41,816 bases of DNA from positions 1 to 41,816 of the IMG/VR virus record IMGVR_UViG_3300025141_008636; one strand, 5' to 3'. The notes under the pieces were generated by a model. That model was not told where the DNA came from and searched no databases. It saw nothing but the letters and a program-made list of their open reading frames with translations. The DNA comes from a virus. Both the position numbers and the translations under genes were made by a program. How positions within the stretch are numbered: the stretch's first letter is position 1; each line of letters opens with the position of its first letter. Below are positions 38,852-41,816 of this stretch, piece by piece.

Positions 38852-39706
38852 TCACATTCCCCATTTACAATGTTCCGTTCCTTTAAACTCACACCACTTA
38901 CATGCTTTCTTACTTGGTGTTGCTAACATATTAGTTTTATATTCACCACTTTCTGTAAAAGCTTCGTTTATAAATTTAAGCATTCTTCCATTAACCTTAT
39001 TCATACTTGGTTTTCCGCTAGCAGGTACAAACTTCTGTATTCTTTTTTGCGGAAACATAGCATTTTCCCATAGTTTTCTTTTAACAATGAAGTATTCAAC
39101 TTCTATCCGTTCAACAGGATGATCATATTGTTTAGAATAGAATTGTTTATATAACAACAATTGTTGAGTTTTATTCTCATCTTTCTTCATCCACTTATTC
39201 CAACCCATTGTTGATGTTTTTATATCAATAATCTTAATTGAATCGGTTGGTATATGTCTCATTACCACATCAAGATAGCCAACCATTTTTATGTTGTTTT
39301 TTAAATCTACTTCTATCGGAATTTCACAACCTATTAGTTCCCAATCTCTTTTACTAAAGTATTGGTTTCTTCGTTTTTTAAAGAAGTCAATAATAAGTAT
39401 ACCATCGTCAAAAAATTCCACCAATTCTTCTTTTGTACATGGTGGTTTACCATCTTGTTCTTCTGCTTGTTTAAATTGTTCTATAAGTTTATTACGAAGA
39501 AGCTTATTTAAATCTAATATATCAGCATTCTTTGCACTATCCATATACATTATATTAAGATAAGTCTGAAGGACTTCATGCATAGCTGAACCAAATATTA
39601 AATGTATATTAGATTCTGATACTTTTATTTTATCAACATAATTTAATTTCCAGTGAAGGGGACATTCACTATACATTGATATTTGACTATATGATATTCT
39701 ACTCAT
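38852..39706 (-). CDS. Cas4/RecB-type PD-(D/E)XK exonuclease with Fe-S cluster site
   Basis: 284 aa. C15 (SECPLHWKLNY) plus C269, C272 and C280 at the C-terminus (KKACKWCEFKGTEHCKWGM) form a Cas4/AddB-type four-Cys cluster site. Nuclease motifs: H43 (GSAMHE), D146 (GYLDVV), D161-x-K163 (IIDIKTS) and the QLLLYKQFY helix (motif QxxxY). Predicted ssDNA exonuclease or end-processing enzyme for phage DNA recombination or host-DNA degradation. Complete active site. Confidence 0.88.
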   Translation of the reverse strand: MSRISYSQISMYSECPLHWKLNYVDKIKVSESNIHLIFGSAMHEVLQTYLNIMYMDSAKNADILDLNKLLRNKLIEQFKQAEEQDGKPPCTKEELVEFFDDGILIIDFFKKRRNQYFSKRDWELIGCEIPIEVDLKNNIKMVGYLDVVMRHIPTDSIKIIDIKTSTMGWNKWMKKDENKTQQLLLYKQFYSKQYDHPVERIEVEYFIVKRKLWENAMFPQKRIQKFVPASGKPSMNKVNGRMLKFINEAFTESGEYKTNMLATPSKKACKWCEFKGTEHCKWGM

Positions 39707-39899
39707 CTAATACCTCAATGGTAAACTTCTTTAACCCGTGATATTTCATAGTAGCAACTAAATATGCACAATAACCAGTTACAGTAGTTAATGGATTATT
39801 ATGATCACTCTCTTTATGAGTATAAGTTAAAACTTTTTGTGGTTTTTTTGTACCACTCCATTTTACTGGTTGTGAACAAGTTATCTTTATTTTATTCAC
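39699..39899 (-). CDS. 66-aa unknown protein, GTG start
   Basis: GTG at 39899; weak AGAGAT upstream. MNKIKITCSQPVKWSGTKKP opening (basic), a middle with YTHKESDHNNPLTTV, and YLVATMKYHGLKKFTIEVLD at the end, suggesting a small alpha/beta domain. Overlaps the nuclease gene by 8 nt. No family recognised. Confidence 0.6.
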   Translation of the reverse strand: MNKIKITCSQPVKWSGTKKPQKVLTYTHKESDHNNPLTTVTGYCAYLVATMKYHGLKKFTIEVLDE

Positions 39900-39920
39900 C
39901 CAAGATCTCTTTTCTTACCT

Positions 39921-40340
39921 CTACCATGTATCTTCTCTCCATTCTTTATATTCTTCTTTACCACCGAGAGCTTCCCAATCATTATCAATTGTAAGTCTTG
40001 ATGAAATTCCACCCCTTGGATTACAATCCAAGACTAATCTTAATCTTTGAGGAGTATAAATTTCCATCATATGGTCATAAATTTGATTTAATAATCTTTC
40101 ATAAGATATAACCACATCTCTATATTGTTGTAAATACAATTTCAATGATTTTAATTCAACAACCTTACCATTTGGATACATTAAAATATATAATGTAGCA
40201 AAATCTGGCTGATCATAAACACCTAAAAATGTAATCTCTGGTTGTTTAATTTTTACCTCATATGGTTTTACCTTTTCTGGATTAGGTAGTCCCTTTAACA
40301 TTGACGAATCTATATCACTATAAAGTTTCTTTTTTAACAT
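39921..40340 (-). CDS. queF: QueF-like protein lacking the catalytic cysteine
   Basis: 139 aa, T-fold. QueF reduces preQ0 to preQ1 with NADPH, through a Cys thioimide. Clear family blocks: QPDFATLYI at 44-52, VELKSLKLYLQQYR at 61-74, Glu81, and NPRGGISSRL at 107-116. At the place of the catalytic Cys (Cys55 of B. subtilis QueF, SLCPKTGQPD), this protein has LGVYDQPD with Gly40. The His next to the substrate Glu is Tyr80. So the fold and the purine-binding Glu are kept, but the nucleophile is missing. It may bind or modify deazaguanine in another way, or be inactive. QueC-like partner at 275..958. Confidence 0.85.
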   Translation of the reverse strand: MLKKKLYSDIDSSMLKGLPNPEKVKPYEVKIKQPEITFLGVYDQPDFATLYILMYPNGKVVELKSLKLYLQQYRDVVISYERLLNQIYDHMMEIYTPQRLRLVLDCNPRGGISSRLTIDNDWEALGGKEEYKEWREDTW

Positions 40341-40446
40341 TTTCGACTACCTCTTTTATTCTTCTATATAATACCATCTTTTTTAATTCCGGTACTCTTG
40401 GTTTCGGAAATTTTAAATTTGGAAATAATTCCAATTGTTTATTCAT
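40318..40446 (-). CDS. 42-aa basic microprotein
   Basis: ATG at 40446 overlaps the upstream stop (ATGA). Starts MNKQLELFPNLKFPKPRVPE with three prolines; the rest (MVLYRRIKEVVENVKKETL) is basic and helical. Its end overlaps the QueF-like gene by 23 nt. Small but well placed between two coupled genes; function unknown. Confidence 0.6.
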   Translation of the reverse strand: MNKQLELFPNLKFPKPRVPELKKMVLYRRIKEVVENVKKETL

Positions 40447-40838
40447 TTATCTCTCCCATGCATCTTCAATATCTCTTTTAATTGTTTTTTATTCATAAAA
40501 TTAATATATTCTATAATGTTACTTTTACTATCTTCAAAATAATCACATAAAATATTAATTAATTCTGGATCATATTTCTTTTTATTTTTACTTTTGATAT
40601 ATTTATTATATCGTTTACCTTTTGGTAAAAAATCTGAATACCATTTGTAAACCTCTCTTGGTTCGAGAGTTCCTATGGCATATTTCTGAAAATAATTGAC
40701 TACCTCTATAAACTCCTCATCCATAGACAACCAACGATTTATGATGAATGGACTAAAAGTTTTTTGATCTGTTTCTGTGAATGAATCCCAGGGCTTCTTA
40801 TGAACTAGAATCTGGTTTATCCACTCGAATATTGTCAT
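40443..40838 (-). CDS. candidate clamp-loader small subunit, T4 gp62-like
   Basis: 131 aa from the ATG at 40838. MTIFEWINQILVHKKPWDSF, then FSPFIINRWLSMDEEFIEVV, then DFLPKGKRYNKYIKS resemble the gp62-type subunit of marine T4-like phages (pattern NP..VNR.LS..., K.KR..KW). In T4 gp62 joins four gp44 subunits to load the sliding clamp gp45. The relationship rests on memory of the pattern; gp44 and gp45 are not in the window. The frame starts further upstream, but this start aligns better with the family. Confidence 0.6.
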   Translation of the reverse strand: MTIFEWINQILVHKKPWDSFTETDQKTFSPFIINRWLSMDEEFIEVVNYFQKYAIGTLEPREVYKWYSDFLPKGKRYNKYIKSKNKKKYDPELINILCDYFEDSKSNIIEYINFMNKKQLKEILKMHGRDK

Positions 40839-41055
40839 TTTTTTCTTTGGGTTTTTGTTTGTAGTCTGTTTCATAAAATCCTTCACCTTTAAATTGTGGT
40901 TTTGCAGTATGTCCATAAACTCGTTTCATCTCTACAATATGAATACCACAACTGGCATTAACACATCTCTGACATACAGGAACTGGTGCTTTCATACTTT
41001 GAGTTATATCTTCTTCTTTACCACAAGAAGGACATTTAAAAGTGTATAATGGCAC
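40798..41055 (-). CDS. FmdB-type zinc-ribbon protein
   Basis: 85 aa with a GTG start at 41055 sharing a base with the upstream TAG (TAGTG). PLYTFKCPSCGKEEDITQSM at 2-21 is the FmdB regulatory-protein N-terminus: CPSCG, then CQRCVNASCG as the second zinc knuckle. The tail is charged. Small phage FmdB-like proteins are common, role unknown. Overlaps the clamp-loader-like gene by about 41 nt. Confidence 0.8.
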   Translation of the reverse strand: MPLYTFKCPSCGKEEDITQSMKAPVPVCQRCVNASCGIHIVEMKRVYGHTAKPQFKGEGFYETDYKQKPKEKNDNIRVDKPDSSS

Positions 41056-41288
41056 TATACAGTTTCCATTTTCTCAAATTCAGCATTTACATGACCACAC
41101 TTTTCACAAGCAAATACAGCTACTGGGATAACTGTTTCTTGTCCACTTGGTGATACTAAAGCTGATAACTTTCTTATCAATAATGTTTGTTTAAATGTTA
41201 AATTTTCACATTTTTCACATTGAATTGATGTCGTTTGACTCATATCAATTGTTTGTTGAACTTGTCCGTCTTTTCCTGGTACAATCAT
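41055..41288 (-). CDS. small zinc-binding phage protein
   Basis: 77 aa from the ATG at 41288, with CCGGAGG 6-9 nt upstream. CEKCENL at about 24-30 and CEKCGHV at 61-67 form a two-CxxC zinc ribbon around a helix (TFKQTLLIRKLSALVSPSGQ). Many tailed phages carry such a protein; function unknown. Overlaps the preceding 52-aa gene by 4 nt. Confidence 0.75.
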   Translation of the reverse strand: MIVPGKDGQVQQTIDMSQTTSIQCEKCENLTFKQTLLIRKLSALVSPSGQETVIPVAVFACEKCGHVNAEFEKMETV

Positions 41289-41443
41289 TTTTGTTCCTCC
41301 GGTGTTGTTTCTGTTATCGTTACATCTTTTACTTTCCAACCAGTCTTATTTAAAATATTCTCATCTTCATAAGGTGGTTGATATAATGTTACCCTGATGG
41401 GTGGTTTGTCAAAAGATTTATGTTCTACTAAAAATGTTTTCAT
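41285..41443 (-). CDS. 52-aa unknown protein
   Basis: ATG at 41443, one base after the groES stop. MKTFLVEHKSFDKPPIRVTL, then YQPPYEDENILNKTGWKVKD, then ETTPEEQK; beta-rich. The stop forms ATGA with the next ATG, so translation is coupled. No family recognised. Confidence 0.65.
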   Translation of the reverse strand: MKTFLVEHKSFDKPPIRVTLYQPPYEDENILNKTGWKVKDVTITETTPEEQK

Positions 41444-41444
41444 C

Positions 41445-41732
41445 TTAACCCTCTAAAATTGATAATACTTCGTTTACACTCATTATAACATGCTCACCAT
41501 ACTCGTGAGTCTGTGCATGTTTGTTATATAATATTGTATCACCTACATTAACTACAACCGGAATAAGTGTTCCATTAGCAGAATACATACCTTTACCTAC
41601 TGATACTACCTCACCTTCCATTAATTTTCCTTGATCTACTGTATCTGGTAAAAGAATTCCACTTTCAGTAACTTCTTCTTCTTTAGTTGTTGGTTTTACA
41701 ACGATTTTATCGTTTACTGGTTTTAACTTCAT
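41445..41732 (-). CDS. groES: GroES-like co-chaperonin
   Basis: 95 aa, standard GroES length. KLKPVNDKIVVKPT strand; mobile loop around residues 16-33 with the hydrophobic ILL (ESGILLPD at 23-30) that binds GroEL; MEGEVVSVGKG and VGDTILYNKH as the barrel turns. Phage GroES proteins (T4 gp31 type) pair with host GroEL to fold capsid proteins. No GroEL in the window. Upstream gene overlaps in ATGA. Confidence 0.92.
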   Translation of the reverse strand: MKLKPVNDKIVVKPTTKEEEVTESGILLPDTVDQGKLMEGEVVSVGKGMYSANGTLIPVVVNVGDTILYNKHAQTHEYGEHVIMSVNEVLSILEG

Positions 41733-41816
41733 CTAATTATCCTCAATAATTTAACTATGGTTGACATAAAATTTATTTCTTTATCTACTACTTGTACATC
41801 TTGATATTGACCTTCT
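41729..41816 (-). CDS. 3' end of a gene cut by the window edge
   Basis: The last 28 codons are visible (EGQYQDVQVVDKEINFMSTI, then VKLLRIIR), ending with a TGA that overlaps the groES ATG. The basic helical end gives no family. It shows groES is not first in its operon. Confidence 0.5.
   Translation of the reverse strand, partial: EGQYQDVQVVDKEINFMSTIVKLLRIIR

Noticed and set aside
40443-40916. Longer form of the gp62-like gene starting at 40916
   Set aside because: It would overlap the FmdB-type gene by 119 nt. The ATG at 40838 matches where family members begin.
1-41816. tRNA genes, CRISPR arrays, insertion sequences, attachment sites
   Set aside because: No cloverleaf-type conserved blocks, regularly spaced repeats, transposase or integrase motifs were found on reading either strand. 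A tRNAscan run was not possible.

Overview
The window reads as part of a large, AT-rich genome of a tailed dsDNA phage, most likely marine and distantly T4-like. The support is: every credible gene lies on the minus strand; start/stop overlaps of the ATGA, TAATG or TAGTG type are common; there are many very small genes; and the right end holds phage-type genes (GroES, a candidate gp62-like clamp-loader subunit, a Cas4/RecB-type nuclease, a QueF relative). No integrase, transposase, tRNA, rRNA, CRISPR array or structural virion gene was recognised. Host identity cannot be read from the sequence. A lipobox protein and LPS-type sugar enzymes fit a Gram-negative host.

Layout in transcription order, right to left. 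(1) 41.8-37.8 kb: GroES, small zinc-ribbon proteins including an FmdB-type one, a clamp-loader-like protein, a QueF-like protein lacking its catalytic Cys, a Cas4-like nuclease, a SET-domain protein and a SLOG-fold protein. (2) 37.7-9.6 kb: a small ribbon-helix-helix-like protein, then an almost gapless 28-kb glycan island with about fifteen glycosyltransferases and about fourteen nucleotide-sugar enzymes or methyltransferases. It includes UGD-, PseB-, GMD-, GME-, RmlC- and RmlD-type enzymes, two DegT aminotransferases, a 2,3-dehydratase, a Gfo/Idh/MocA reductase, a sugar C-methyltransferase, FkbM and a cupin. A single clear promoter (20433..20462) splits the island. (3) 9.6-0 kb: about thirty mostly small genes, many unknown, with a lipoprotein, a thioredoxin-fold protein, a zincin, a degenerate HNH protein, Cys-rich microproteins, a family of helical paralogues and a QueC-like protein.

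The most notable reading is that 2,3-dehydratase + 3-ketoreductase-type Gfo/Idh/MocA + C-methyltransferase + RmlC + RmlD-like reductase are the enzyme classes that build 2,6-dideoxy-3-C-methyl sugars (mycarose type) in actinomycetes. Here they sit in a phage beside a battery of glycosyltransferases. No flippase, polymerase or initiating sugar-phosphate transferase is visible, so the target may be an existing host glycan, a virion protein or modified DNA.

Five near-identical promoters (TTGAYT-like -35, exactly 18 bp, TATATT -10, with AAGC just upstream of the -35 in four of the five) head the left-hand transcription units. Three of them carry a leader of identical length with an in-frame decoy ATG exactly 11 codons before the likely true start. 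QueC-like and QueF-like genes at opposite ends of the window hint at 7-deazaguanine chemistry.
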